From Micavibrio sp. UBA5572 (GTDB lineage: Bacteria; Pseudomonadota; Alphaproteobacteria; Micavibrionales; Micavibrionaceae): DNA of 62,784 nt. The notes under the pieces were generated by a model. The model was not told the DNA's origin, made no database searches, and saw nothing but the letters and a program-made list of their open reading frames with translations. Made by a program: the position numbers and the translations under genes. The stretch lies in assembly GCA_002425415.1 (NCBI GenBank), contig DIMG01000018.1, positions 550 to 63,333 on the forward strand. The letters are read 5' to 3'. Of the stretch, positions 34,695-44,026 are shown one piece after another (the first letter of the stretch is position 1; the number at the start of each line of letters is the position of its first letter).

Positions 34695-35315
34695 ATGAGA
34701 CGCACGAAAGAAGAGTCAGAGAAAACGCGTGAAGACCTGTTAAACGCCGCTGTTCGGATTTTTTCTGAAAAAGGGGTGGCCCGCAGCACGTTGGATGAAA
34801 TTGCAAAAGCAGCAGGCGTTACGCGGGGCGCTGTCTATTGGCACTTTGAAAACAAAACGCAGATTTTTGAGGCTTTACACGAGCGCCTGCATCGCCCTTT
34901 TGTTGATATGATCCTGGAAGACCTGGAAAAAGACCATCCGGAACCGATGGTGCAGCTTCGTGATTTATGTATCCAGATCATGTTGGATCTCGAAAAAGAT
35001 GAACAAAGACAGCAAACCCTTATTCTATTTTTCATGAAAAGCGACTATTCCGGCGATCTTGCACCCTATAAAGACAAACACCGCGAGAAAAAAGCGGAGA
35101 GCATGCGGCTGTTTAAACGTTACATCGAAAAAGCCAAAAAAGCCGGAAAATTAAATACACAGGCCGATCCCGAACTTTTAACACAGTGTATTTCGTGCTT
35201 TATGAAAGGTATCCTCTTTGAATATCTGGATAACCCGGAAGGCTTTGATATTGAAAACAAAGCCCCCAAATTGATCAATTTGTTTTTCAATACTCTGGAA
35301 TTGGAAAAGAATTAA
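34695..35315 (+). CDS. AcrR-like TetR regulator of the RND pump
   Basis: A 206-aa TetR protein that starts MRRTKEESEKTREDLLNAAV and carries the HTH STLDEIAKAAGVTRGAVYWH, FENKTQIFEAL, a near match to AcrR/TtgR. The C-terminal part (residues about 80 to 200) fits the AcrR ligand-binding domain (DLCIQIMLDLEKDEQRQQTL). An earlier ATG at 34668 lies inside the operator; 34695 with AAGGAT in front is chosen. It most likely represses the divergent acrA-acrB-nodT operon. Its stop codon is directly followed by the ATG of the lpxR-like gene, so both are probably expressed together. Confidence 0.9.
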   Translation: MRRTKEESEKTREDLLNAAVRIFSEKGVARSTLDEIAKAAGVTRGAVYWHFENKTQIFEALHERLHRPFVDMILEDLEKDHPEPMVQLRDLCIQIMLDLEKDEQRQQTLILFFMKSDYSGDLAPYKDKHREKKAESMRLFKRYIEKAKKAGKLNTQADPELLTQCISCFMKGILFEYLDNPEGFDIENKAPKLINLFFNTLELEKN

Positions 35316-36368
35316 ATGCGGCGGCTTATTTTTTTTACAACATCTCTTGCCTTTGTAACATTATCCTCCCCTCTTGTGCCACAGGCCTATGCCGACCCAC
35401 AGGCCGGTAATTTTAAAGATAGAATCCCCAAAGAGCTTCTTGATGAAGATGCCGATTTTTTCACTTTCACGGTTGAAAATGATAATTTTGGCGGGAATAC
35501 CGATGAAAACTACACAAGCGGGGTGCGCCTCACCTATTTCGATTATAGTGCCGATCCGCCGTGGTTTGCCGATATATTGGATCGCTATGTTCCCACTTTT
35601 GAAATAAACGAAACCACCTCAACCTACTATTCTTTTGGACAAAATCTGTATACGCCGGAGAATATCACGGTGCGTACGCCCGATCCGAAAGATCGTCCCT
35701 ATGCTGCGTTTTTGTATGTTTCTGCCGGACTGACCAGTTTGACGGATAATCATGTGGATGACCTGGAAGCCACGATCGGGATCGTTGGCCCCTGGGCCTT
35801 GGGGGAGCAGACTCAAAAATTTGTTCATGACGTTCTTGATGCAGACGACCCTTCGGGCTGGGATCACCAACTGGAGAATGAGCCGGGACTGATGCTCTCC
35901 TGGCAGCGCCAATGGCCGGAAGCCTATGCAGCCGATATAGACGGATTTACATTTCGAGCAGCACCTCATGCAGGCATTACGCTTGGCAATATATATACAT
36001 ACGGCTCCGGCGGTTTGAGTTTCCAACTCACGCCCAGCCAGTATAAATGGCAATCCACCCCTTTGCGGGTTCGTCCCGCCATTCCGGGCAGCGGCTTTTT
36101 TGCCGTGCCGGAGGATCATTTCGCTTGGTCATTGTTTGCAGGAGTGGAGGGCCGCGCCATGGGACGCAACATATTTCTGGACGGCAATACGTTCGAGGAT
36201 AGCCCCTCGGTTGATAAAAAATACCTGGTGGCTGATGCCAATGCGGGCGTGAGCTTTACCTACGGCAAAGCGCAGCTTTCCTATACCATCAACTGGCGGT
36301 CAAAGGAATTTGATGGACAGGACGACCCGTCTCTCTTCGGAGCGATCTCTTTAGGGTACAGGTTTTAG
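35316..36368 (+). CDS. LpxR-family outer membrane lipid A deacylase
   Basis: A 350-aa beta-barrel protein. A signal peptide (about 26 residues, ending VPQAYA) precedes FTVENDNFGGNTDENYTSGV, the hallmark Asn-Asp / Thr-Asp entry of LpxR (DUF2219), then DRPYAAFLYVSAG, alternating beta strands, and a terminal aromatic residue (GYRF) as in outer membrane proteins. LpxR removes the 3' acyloxyacyl chain of lipid A. It begins immediately after the TetR stop. Linkage to an AcrR-like regulator suggests that envelope remodelling is expressed together with drug efflux (inference). Confidence 0.85.
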   Translation: MRRLIFFTTSLAFVTLSSPLVPQAYADPQAGNFKDRIPKELLDEDADFFTFTVENDNFGGNTDENYTSGVRLTYFDYSADPPWFADILDRYVPTFEINETTSTYYSFGQNLYTPENITVRTPDPKDRPYAAFLYVSAGLTSLTDNHVDDLEATIGIVGPWALGEQTQKFVHDVLDADDPSGWDHQLENEPGLMLSWQRQWPEAYAADIDGFTFRAAPHAGITLGNIYTYGSGGLSFQLTPSQYKWQSTPLRVRPAIPGSGFFAVPEDHFAWSLFAGVEGRAMGRNIFLDGNTFEDSPSVDKKYLVADANAGVSFTYGKAQLSYTINWRSKEFDGQDDPSLFGAISLGYRF

Positions 36369-36395
36369 ATTGCGAAAGCTGACAACTGAGAAATT

Positions 36396-36602
36396 CTAGT
36401 AGCGTTTTAAGGATTTCAGGTTTTGCTTAAATGCCTCAAATTCCTGAGGATCAATATTTCCATCGGCATTTTTATCGATATTTTCAAAGACAAATTCATC
36501 TTGCAGCTTTTGCTTGACGCCACCTTGACGCATACCGCCTACACAACCGCTCATCAGCATCATCGCTATCAGGCCTGTCATAAGTATGGCTTTGCTTTTC
36601 AT
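36396..36602 (-). CDS. Small EF-hand lipoprotein
   Basis: A 68-aa protein: a lipoprotein signal ending in MLMSGC (Cys20), a short linker, and one EF-hand loop DKNADGNIDPQEF that should bind calcium, followed by an exit helix FEAFKQNLKSLKRY. The ATG at 36602 follows GGAGAAAA; an upstream in-frame start at 36638 would hide the signal peptide. It lies between lpxR and the ABC exporter on the opposite strand from lpxR. The function is unknown; it is probably periplasmic and membrane-attached. Confidence 0.75.
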   Translation of the reverse strand: MKSKAILMTGLIAMMLMSGCVGGMRQGGVKQKLQDEFVFENIDKNADGNIDPQEFEAFKQNLKSLKRY

Positions 36603-36688
36603 AGTATTTTCTCCTTTTATACTGGGCAACCGTAACATTTTTTTTCATTAGACACATTCTAAAATCTTATCGGGGCGCTTTCTCCAAC

Positions 36689-37810
36689 TTAAGCCGCAAT
36701 TGATCGGCGAAAAGCCAGAGCGGATAATGTTAACAGTGATAAGCCCACCACGCTCACGGCCAGAAAATTCGGCCAGACAATATCAAGCCCCGCCCCGCGA
36801 TACAAAATCGCCTGCGCGAAAGATACAAAATGAGTTGAGGGCACGAACCACATGATATGCTGCAGCCACTCCGGCTGACTTTCCAGAGGCGTTTGGCCTC
36901 CAGAAAGCAGGTTCATCGGCAGGATCGTAATAATAAACAGCAGGCCGAATTGCGGCATGGAACGCGCAGTCGTCCCCAGAAAAATACCAAGCGCCGAAGC
37001 AAAAAACAGATAAAGCAAGGTCCCCAGCAAAAAGAGCGGCACCGATCCGGCAATCGGTACTTGCAAAACGCCCTCAATCATCACCCACAAACAAAATGCC
37101 GTTGCCGTGAGGATCACCAGACCGTTAGCCCAGACTTTGGAGAGCATAATCTCAATCGGCGTCACCGGCATGACCAGAAGGTGTTCGATTGTGCCATGTT
37201 CGCGCTCCCGGATCAGCGCGGCGCCGGTGAGCAGAATAACAAACATCGTGATGTTGGAGATGACCTCCATAATACTCGTAAACCATTTGGAGGACAGATT
37301 CGGATTAAAGGCATAACGAAGCCTCATATCGACCGGGCTTTGCGATGTGGACGGGCCGTTGCTTATAAAACGCGATATCTCGTCATTGACGATGTTTTGA
37401 ATATAGCCCGATCCAATCCCGGCGATCATAACGGCGGTGGCATCCAGATTGACCTGAAGGGTTGGCTGGCGGCCACGCAACACATCAGCCTCGAACTCTT
37501 CGGGAATAACCAGAACAAAACTGTATTTGTCCAGATCCATACCTTCATCGATGTCCTGAAAGGCGATGATGTCCGGCTGTTTGAAATAGGGCGGCAGGAA
37601 TGCGCTGCGGATCCGCAGGGACAAAGGCGATTGATCTTCATCGACAATGGCGATGGACGCATTGTGAAGGTCGTGGGAAATCGATGTTCCAGCAATATAG
37701 ATCGACGCACTGAACGCCCAGATTATCATGAACAGCATCACCGGATCGCGGTAGAGGCTGCGCAGTTCTTTAATGCCAAGACGGTATATATTTTTTACAC
37801 TTCTCTGCAT
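36689..37810 (-). CDS. ABC-2 type permease (YhhJ-like)
   Basis: A 373-aa inner membrane subunit. One N-terminal span (MLFMIIWAFSASIYIAGTSI) is followed by a periplasmic domain (residues about 45 to 175) with ASIAIVDEDQSPLSLRIRSA, then five hydrophobic stretches with the ABC-2 signature LIREREHGTIEHLLVMPVTP. It is the second permease of the exporter; its partner is the ATPase-permease fusion encoded three bases upstream. This arrangement matches the yhiI-rbbA-yhhJ locus of enterobacteria. Confidence 0.88.
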   Translation of the reverse strand: MQRSVKNIYRLGIKELRSLYRDPVMLFMIIWAFSASIYIAGTSISHDLHNASIAIVDEDQSPLSLRIRSAFLPPYFKQPDIIAFQDIDEGMDLDKYSFVLVIPEEFEADVLRGRQPTLQVNLDATAVMIAGIGSGYIQNIVNDEISRFISNGPSTSQSPVDMRLRYAFNPNLSSKWFTSIMEVISNITMFVILLTGAALIREREHGTIEHLLVMPVTPIEIMLSKVWANGLVILTATAFCLWVMIEGVLQVPIAGSVPLFLLGTLLYLFFASALGIFLGTTARSMPQFGLLFIITILPMNLLSGGQTPLESQPEWLQHIMWFVPSTHFVSFAQAILYRGAGLDIVWPNFLAVSVVGLSLLTLSALAFRRSIAA

Positions 37811-37813
37811 TGC

Positions 37814-40570
37814 TTACGCCTCCTGCTTTTTTAAAAAGAATATTCCGGCGGCCAGAATGATCGGCCAGGAGATCAGCAAAGCGCGCAAGCTGGGCCATAA
37901 TTCGGCAAAATCCAGATCCTTGGCGAAGGCGCCCTTGGCCACCGTGATAAAATGTGTGGTCGGGTAAATGCGCCCGATAAAGGCACCCACGCCTTCCAAC
38001 GTTGATACAGGCTGCATCAGGCCGGAAAACTGTACGGCAGGCAGCAAGGTCATAATGGCCGTCACCGCGAGCGCCGCGATCTGCGTCCCTGTAAAGGCGG
38101 AGAAGAACAGTCCCAAAGCCGTTGTACAACCTGCATAAAGGAACGCACCGATGAACAGGGCAATAAAGGATCCCTTCACGGGAACGCCAAAAACAAGCCA
38201 GGCCGTTAAAACCAGCAAAAGGAAATTCATCATCGTAATGGCGACATACGGAATTTGCTTGCCCAGTAAAAACTCAAACTTTGAGGTCGGTGTGACATAC
38301 AGATTGGTGATTGATCCCAGCTCTTTTTCCCGTACGACGCTTAAAGCCGCTAGAATCGAGGGAATAAACAGCAGCATCAGGGCAATCACGGATGGTACAA
38401 TCGCATAGGCGCTTTTAAACCCCTGATTATAGAGGAAACGCGGTTCAATCGAGACGGGAGAAAGTGCAACCTGTTCGCCGTAATACTCTTCATAGAGCCT
38501 GCCGATAAAATCATAATGCAGCCCCTGCATGTAACCGCCCGCCGTTTCCGCCCGAAACGGCATGGCGCCATCCACCCAGACCGCGACTTCCGGCGATTTC
38601 TGCCGCAGCAGGTCTTTGCCAAAACCGGGCGGAATATCAAGCGCCAGCGTAATTTGCCCGCTCTTCAGGCGGTGATCCATATCGGCGTGATCGATAAGCG
38701 GCGCTTTTTCCGTGAAATAACGTGAACCTTCGAGAGCTTGCGTATACAGGCGACTTTCCGGCGTCTTATCCTGATCCAGCACCGCAAAAGTAATGTTTTC
38801 AACATCGAACGTAATGCCGAAACCAAAGACCAGCATAAGGATCATCGTGCCGAAGAAAGCGAAAGCTTCGCGGATTCGGTCACGTGATAATTCCTTGGCT
38901 TCGCGCATCGCATAGGCGGCAATACGCCGGGTACCCTGAACAAGAGCAAGTAAAGCGCCGGTCTTTTTATCATCTTCAACGCTTGCCGTTATGTCGCCGG
39001 CAGCGCTGCTGTCAGGTTTCGCGCCCTTTTCCGCATTGGCTTCTTCCATGTAGGCAATAAAGGCTTCTTCCAGCGTTTTTTTGCCCTTATCCGCGATCAG
39101 CTTGTCCGGCGCGTCGCACGCCAGAATATTTCCCTCATGCATGAGCGTAATCCGGTCGCAGCGCATCCCCTCATTCATAAAATGGGTCGAGATAAAAATC
39201 GTGGTTTTTTTATTGCGGGACAGATCGATCAGCAGCTTCCAGAATTCATCACGCGCCACCGGATCAACACCGGAGGTAGGTTCGTCCAGAATAAGCATTT
39301 CCGGCTCATGCACAACCGCCACGGCCAGAGAAAGGCGTTGGCGCACGCCCAAAGGCAAGGAAGATGGCAGTGTGTCTTTATGCGTCTCCAGGCCAAAACG
39401 TCTCAGCAATTCATCAATGCGCGGTTTGATTGTATCGTCCGGCACATGAAAAAGCTGTGCGTGCAGCTCCAGATTCTGCCACACGGTCAATTCTGAATAG
39501 AGCGAAAAGGCCTGGGACATATAACCAACGCGATGGCGAAACTCCATATCGTTATTGCTCGGCGTTTTGCCGAAAATTTTGACCTCTCCCTCGCTTGCGG
39601 GCAACAGACCGGTCAGCATTTTCATGGTTGTCGTTTTGCCGCAGCCGTTCGAGCCTAAAAAGCCGAAAATCTCTCCCGGCATGATCTCAACCGAAACATC
39701 GTTGACAGCCGTGAAAGCGCCAAATTTTTTAGTCAGGTTTTTCGTCACAATAACCGGATCTTCTCCATGACCATCTTCGTAAGGCGGCAAAGCCAGTTTT
39801 TCATGCTTGACCTGCTTCCCATCATCGACCAAAGCGATAAAGGCTTCTTCCAGCGTTCCGCCACCCGTTTTGTCTTTCAATTCTTCTGCCGTGCCGGTGT
39901 CAAGAATTTTCCCGTCATTCATAGCAGCCAGCCAGTCAAAGCCTTCCGCTTCTTCCATATAGGCGGTGGCGATCAGAACACTCATCTGCGGGCGATCTTT
40001 ACGGATAGAGCGGATCAAATCCCAGAACTGACGGCGGGAGAGCGGATCAACGCCCGTTGTCGGCTCATCAAGAATCAGCAGGTCAGGATCATGAATCAGG
40101 GAACAACACAGCCCCAGCTTTTGTTTCATCCCGCCCGAAAGCTTCCCGGCAGGTCTATCGGGGAACGGATCAAGCCCTGTGGCTTTGAGCAATGTTTTAA
40201 TCCGCGCCTCCCGCTCAGCCTTGCCTTGACCGAACAGGCGGGCGAAAAAATCCAGATTTTCGAATACCGTCAAATCCATATAGAGGTTCTTGCCCAATCC
40301 CTGCGGCATATAGGCAATACGGGGAAGAAGGTCTTTGCGTTTTTTATCGTTGCCGATATCCTGCCCTAAAACCTTTATTTCGCCGCTCTGAATTTTTCGC
40401 GCGCCCGCGACAAGGCCGAATAAGGTCGATTTCCCGACACCGTCAGGGCCGATAAAACCGATCATTTTTCCAGCAGGGATCTCCAGAGAAACATCATCAA
40501 GCGCCTGCGTTTTACCGTAGACATGTGTCACATGCGAAAGGGTGATAACACTGCGCTCTTGCCTGTTCAC
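37814..40570 (-). CDS. rbbA: Fused double ATPase-permease ABC exporter (RbbA/YhiH type)
   Basis: A 918-aa fusion with two ABC ATPase domains and one ABC-2 permease. Domain 1 has GPDGVGKST (residues about 36 to 44), LSGGMKQKL and LLILDEPTTGVDP. Domain 2 has GSNGCGKTT (near 295) and MLILDEPTSGVDP, but a weak signature (LPLGVRQRLS). The permease (about 560 to 918) has a large periplasmic loop and ends in the REKELGSITNLYVTPTSKFE type motif plus membrane spans. It starts with GTG at 40570, four bases after the HlyD stop. The length equals the RbbA family. E. coli RbbA is described as ribosome-associated, but here the HlyD and second permease argue for an exporter. Confidence 0.88.
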   Translation of the reverse strand: MNRQERSVITLSHVTHVYGKTQALDDVSLEIPAGKMIGFIGPDGVGKSTLFGLVAGARKIQSGEIKVLGQDIGNDKKRKDLLPRIAYMPQGLGKNLYMDLTVFENLDFFARLFGQGKAEREARIKTLLKATGLDPFPDRPAGKLSGGMKQKLGLCCSLIHDPDLLILDEPTTGVDPLSRRQFWDLIRSIRKDRPQMSVLIATAYMEEAEGFDWLAAMNDGKILDTGTAEELKDKTGGGTLEEAFIALVDDGKQVKHEKLALPPYEDGHGEDPVIVTKNLTKKFGAFTAVNDVSVEIMPGEIFGFLGSNGCGKTTTMKMLTGLLPASEGEVKIFGKTPSNNDMEFRHRVGYMSQAFSLYSELTVWQNLELHAQLFHVPDDTIKPRIDELLRRFGLETHKDTLPSSLPLGVRQRLSLAVAVVHEPEMLILDEPTSGVDPVARDEFWKLLIDLSRNKKTTIFISTHFMNEGMRCDRITLMHEGNILACDAPDKLIADKGKKTLEEAFIAYMEEANAEKGAKPDSSAAGDITASVEDDKKTGALLALVQGTRRIAAYAMREAKELSRDRIREAFAFFGTMILMLVFGFGITFDVENITFAVLDQDKTPESRLYTQALEGSRYFTEKAPLIDHADMDHRLKSGQITLALDIPPGFGKDLLRQKSPEVAVWVDGAMPFRAETAGGYMQGLHYDFIGRLYEEYYGEQVALSPVSIEPRFLYNQGFKSAYAIVPSVIALMLLFIPSILAALSVVREKELGSITNLYVTPTSKFEFLLGKQIPYVAITMMNFLLLVLTAWLVFGVPVKGSFIALFIGAFLYAGCTTALGLFFSAFTGTQIAALAVTAIMTLLPAVQFSGLMQPVSTLEGVGAFIGRIYPTTHFITVAKGAFAKDLDFAELWPSLRALLISWPIILAAGIFFLKKQEA

Positions 40571-40573
40571 ACC

Positions 40574-41569
40574 TTACTCCTGTGATTGTCCGATATTCAC
40601 CTTTAAATGCTCAGGCCAGTCATTTGTGTCCCCCAGCATGACATAGCCGATGCCCGGCAATCCGGTACGGACTTTCTCAATATGTTTGGAAAGCAAAGAT
40701 TTAGGGATACGGATTTTTACGCGGAACATGAGCTTCTCACGCTCTTCTCTTGTTTCTACTTCGCGCGGCGTGAATTGCGCCTCAGAGGAAATAAAGGAGA
40801 CTTTGGCAGGAATGACTACATCCGGCAGGGCGTCCAGCACGATCCGTGCCTCGCTGCCGACAATGATTTTGCCGATATCTTTGGCGGGCAGAAAAATGGT
40901 CATGTAGACATTCTCAAGATCAAGGATGGTGACAACACGTGATCCGGCGCTTAAAACCTCGCCCGGCTCAGCCAGACGATATTGCACGCGTCCACTCATA
41001 GGGGCTTTTAATGTCGCGTCTTTGATCAAGACATTCAAACGGTCGATTTCGGATTGCGCCGTTTCCACCTGATTTTCTGCCGAAGCCAGTTGTGCCTTGG
41101 CAACATTCAGGGCGGCTTCTGCCGTTCTAACCGAGGCCTTGCGTTGATCATACAGTTCTTTGGAAACCCCGGTGCCGACCAGGGCCTTGGCGCGCTGCTC
41201 TTCGGCCTGGGCCAGTTCCATCTCGGCCTCACGGTGAATAACTCCGGCCTGCGCTTCTGCTACGGCATTTTTTGCAGAGGAAAGATTGGCTATTGCGCCG
41301 TCATGTTGTGCTTCCAGATCTTCTGCGTCAATATGTGCGATAATGTCGCCTTGCTTGACCATATCGCCTTCATCGAACAGAACGTCGATCACGCGGCCTG
41401 CATATTTGGCCGCGACATGTGTTTCTTCTGCCTCAATACGACCATTACCCGAAGCTATAAATTCCGGCAGACTTGATTGCTGCGCTTGCCAGAAAAAATA
41501 GCCGCCTCCGAGGATCGCTGCAAGCGCGAGTATAATGGTGAGGCGTATGAATGTGTTTTTCTTTTTCAT
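40574..41569 (-). CDS. HlyD-family adaptor of the ABC exporter (YhiI-like)
   Basis: A 331-aa membrane fusion protein: N-terminal span (LTIILALAAILGGGYFFW), lipoyl half motif ETHVAAKYAGRVIDVLFDEG, coiled-coil hairpin (residues about 80 to 190, Ala/Glu/Gln-rich), second half TLKAPMSGRVQYRLAEPGEV and a barrel domain with MTIFLPAKDIGKIIVGSEA. It connects the RbbA-type exporter to an outer channel. The ATG overlaps the TetR stop (ATGA), making it the second gene of the tetR-hlyD-rbbA-yhhJ operon. Confidence 0.9.
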   Translation of the reverse strand: MKKKNTFIRLTIILALAAILGGGYFFWQAQQSSLPEFIASGNGRIEAEETHVAAKYAGRVIDVLFDEGDMVKQGDIIAHIDAEDLEAQHDGAIANLSSAKNAVAEAQAGVIHREAEMELAQAEEQRAKALVGTGVSKELYDQRKASVRTAEAALNVAKAQLASAENQVETAQSEIDRLNVLIKDATLKAPMSGRVQYRLAEPGEVLSAGSRVVTILDLENVYMTIFLPAKDIGKIIVGSEARIVLDALPDVVIPAKVSFISSEAQFTPREVETREEREKLMFRVKIRIPKSLLSKHIEKVRTGLPGIGYVMLGDTNDWPEHLKVNIGQSQE

Positions 41570-42192
41570 GGATTTACTTTTTCCGTTACATATTTACCGT
41601 TCAGCATAAAAAACGCGGAAACGGCCTGCTCGATATGCGCTTTTTTCTCTTCCTTCGAAGGATGATATTCTTTATTTAACAGCGTTTTTGTCAGCAATGT
41701 GCCAAACATAAAACTTAAGAACTGTTCTGTGGCGCTCTGTGCCTCCCCCTTGGGAAACCCGCGTGCGATTAAAAAATGACTGAGACGGTCGGTAAAAGCC
41801 TGCGCTCCTGATTGCCAGTAGAACTTCCCAAGCTCTGGGAAACGCGGTGTTTCAGATACGATCACGCGGTACAGCGCCAGTGTGTCGCGCTTGAAGAGCA
41901 TATCCATCGCTCTTTCTCCCATGATGTGCAGGAATTCTTCTATATTCTGAGTTTGATCATCATTGTGAGGCAAAGTAGCAAAAAACGCATCGCTTTGAGC
42001 ATGAATAATGGCTCGAAATAAACCATCTTTGCCTTTGAAATAGCTATAGAGCGTTTGTTTGGCGACATTAGATTCGCGTGCAATCTCTTCCATGCTTACA
42101 CCGCTAAACCCTTTACGCAGGAACGAACGTGTTGCCGCTTCTAAAATAGCGCTTTCTTTCGACATATCTTCCCTTTGTTGCCTTATCTGCAT
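41566..42192 (-). CDS. TetR-family regulator next to phaC
   Basis: A 208-aa TetR protein with HTH ESAILEAATRSFLRKGFSGV, SMEEIARESNVAKQTLYSYF, KGKDGLFRAI, and a TetR_C ligand part (residues about 85 to 195). Possible starts are 42201, 42192 and 42165; 42192 has AGGAT seven bases upstream and is chosen. It is the first gene of the exporter operon and divergent from phaC. A TAGAC-N6-GTCTA palindrome lies between the two start codons, and a perfect version of the same site lies before phaB. It is therefore the likely common regulator of exporter and PHB genes. Confidence 0.88.
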   Translation of the reverse strand: MQIRQQREDMSKESAILEAATRSFLRKGFSGVSMEEIARESNVAKQTLYSYFKGKDGLFRAIIHAQSDAFFATLPHNDDQTQNIEEFLHIMGERAMDMLFKRDTLALYRVIVSETPRFPELGKFYWQSGAQAFTDRLSHFLIARGFPKGEAQSATEQFLSFMFGTLLTKTLLNKEYHPSKEEKKAHIEQAVSAFFMLNGKYVTEKVNP

Positions 42193-42235
42193 GGTGTCCA
42201 TCCTGAAAATTCGCCCACTTCTAACATGTTGTGAC

Positions 42236-42251
42236 TAGACAGTCCAGTCTA
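42236..42251. promoter_or_regulatory. TetR operator 1 in the tetR-phaC intergenic region
   Basis: TAGAC (42236-42240), six bases, GTCTA (42247-42251). Its minus-strand form contains AGACTGG followed by ACTGTCT. It matches the site before phaB with the same half-site spacing (ACTAGAC, variable middle, CCAGTCT). Similar TAGAC...GTCTA sites are known for TetR proteins such as NemR. Confidence 0.65.
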
Positions 42252-42293
42252 ATTATGGCACAGTGCACAACAAAACATGGGATATGTGGAAAA

Positions 42294-44015
42294 ATGACCA
42301 ATACGCCTATAGAGCAATTTACGTCTGCTATGGATGATCTGGATGACTTTTTTCAGATGAAACTGGCGCACCTCACTTACGGCCTCAGCCCCGCCGGATT
42401 GGTGCAAATGTATGCGACATGGCTCTCGCAGCTTTCCTTATGCCCGGGGCGGCTCGCGTCTTTGGCGGCTTTTCCTTCCGTTAAACTTGCCGCTCGTCTT
42501 TTGCAAGGCTGCGATGACGATAATCCGGCCTGCGCCGATGATCCTCGCTTTTCCTCGGAAAACTGGAAGATTTGGCCGTGGACCATGTATTTGCAAACAT
42601 TCCATGCCATGGAGGAGTTTTGGGATCTGGCGACAAAAGATATTCCGGGGCTGGACCCTCAAACTGAGCGGGCCGTTTCGTTTATGGCGCGTCAAATTCT
42701 GGATGCGCGTGCGCCCTCAAACTTTTTACTCACCAATCCTGATTTATTATTCGAAACGCTTCGTAGTGGTGGCGCAAACTTGATTCAAGGCGCGGTGAAC
42801 GCCGCCGAGGATTTTAAGCGTAATATCAATAGCCGGCCCCCTGCGGGCATAGAAAACTTTAAGCCCGGCGAGCATCTGGCGATCACAAAAGGCAAGGTCG
42901 TTTTCAAAAACGACCTTATGGAGCTGATACAATATGATCCCCTTACCCCGAAGGTGAGTAAGGAACCTGTTCTCATACTGCCCGCCTGGATCATGAAATA
43001 TTATATTCTGGATCTTTCGCCACATAACTCGCTGGTAAAATGGCTGACGGAGCAAGGCCATCAGGTCTTTATCGTCTCATGGAAAAATCCGACCAGCGAA
43101 GACCGCAATCTCGGCATGGATGATTATGTCCGTGACGGTGCGCTGGCGGCGGTTGATGCCGTGTCCTCCATTACGAACAATGCGCCGATCCACCTGACCG
43201 GCTATTGTCTGGGCGGAACGCTGGCCATGATTACGGCGGCTTATATGGCACATGAAAAGGATGACCGCCTGAAAAGCCTGTCCTTGTTCGCCGCGCAAGG
43301 TGATTTTACCGAGGCCGGAGAAATGATGGTGTTCGTGACCCCCGGTGAAGTGGATTACCTTGAGAAAATGATGAAAGGGCAAGGCTATCTCGATACCAAG
43401 CAAATGGCGGGCGCCTTTCAGATGCTGCGCTCTTATGATTTGATCTGGTCTCGCATGGTCAAGGAATATCTGATGGGACAACGCGGAGAACTGTTTGACA
43501 TCATGGCCTGGAACGCCGATGCCACCCGTATGCCCTATAAAATGCACAGCGAATATCTGGAACGGCTTTTCCTCAACAATGAATTCGCAAACGGAAGATA
43601 TAGCGTTCTGGGCAAGGCGATTGCACCGGAAAACATCACGCTTCCCGTTTTTGCTGTCGGCACCGAAAAAGACCATGTCGCGCCGTGGAAATCGGTTTAT
43701 AAAATCCACCTGATGGTGGGTAATGAAGTGACGTTCGTTTTGACCAATGGCGGCCATAATGCGGGTATCGTCTCAGAACCGGGGCATAAATACCGCCATT
43801 ACCATATGGCCAGCACAAAACCGGGAAGCGCTTATGAAGCGCCGGATGAATGGCTGGAGAACGCGAAAGATTTTGAAGGATCATGGTGGGTTGCCTGGGA
43901 TAAATGGCTCCAAAACCACATGGATAAAAACACTATCCCCGCCCCGAAAAAGGCCGGGAACACCGCATACAAACCACTTTATGACGCGCCCGGCAAATAT
44001 GTGCATCAGGCTTAA
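42294..44015 (+). CDS. phaC: Poly-3-hydroxybutyrate synthase, class I
   Basis: A 573-aa polymerase that joins 3-hydroxyacyl-CoA units into storage polyester at granule surfaces. The N-terminal PhaC_N domain is followed by the alpha/beta hydrolase core with VLILPAWIMKYYILDLSPHN. The catalytic triad is Cys305 in the lipase-like box GYCLGG, Asp460 in EKDHVAPW and His488 in GGHNAGI, all present; WNADATRMP is also typical. A GTG at 42231 and an ATG at 42255 are in frame, but the first precedes the operator; 42294 after GGAAAA gives the usual N-terminus. It opens the PHB/acyl-CoA operon. Confidence 0.95.
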   Translation: MTNTPIEQFTSAMDDLDDFFQMKLAHLTYGLSPAGLVQMYATWLSQLSLCPGRLASLAAFPSVKLAARLLQGCDDDNPACADDPRFSSENWKIWPWTMYLQTFHAMEEFWDLATKDIPGLDPQTERAVSFMARQILDARAPSNFLLTNPDLLFETLRSGGANLIQGAVNAAEDFKRNINSRPPAGIENFKPGEHLAITKGKVVFKNDLMELIQYDPLTPKVSKEPVLILPAWIMKYYILDLSPHNSLVKWLTEQGHQVFIVSWKNPTSEDRNLGMDDYVRDGALAAVDAVSSITNNAPIHLTGYCLGGTLAMITAAYMAHEKDDRLKSLSLFAAQGDFTEAGEMMVFVTPGEVDYLEKMMKGQGYLDTKQMAGAFQMLRSYDLIWSRMVKEYLMGQRGELFDIMAWNADATRMPYKMHSEYLERLFLNNEFANGRYSVLGKAIAPENITLPVFAVGTEKDHVAPWKSVYKIHLMVGNEVTFVLTNGGHNAGIVSEPGHKYRHYHMASTKPGSAYEAPDEWLENAKDFEGSWWVAWDKWLQNHMDKNTIPAPKKAGNTAYKPLYDAPGKYVHQA

Positions 44016-44026
44016 AGGACAAAAAC

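Noticed and set aside
43077..43757. Long reading frame antisense to phaC
   Set aside because: It mirrors a clearly coding plus-strand gene and shows no family motif; long antisense frames are common in GC-balanced coding DNA.
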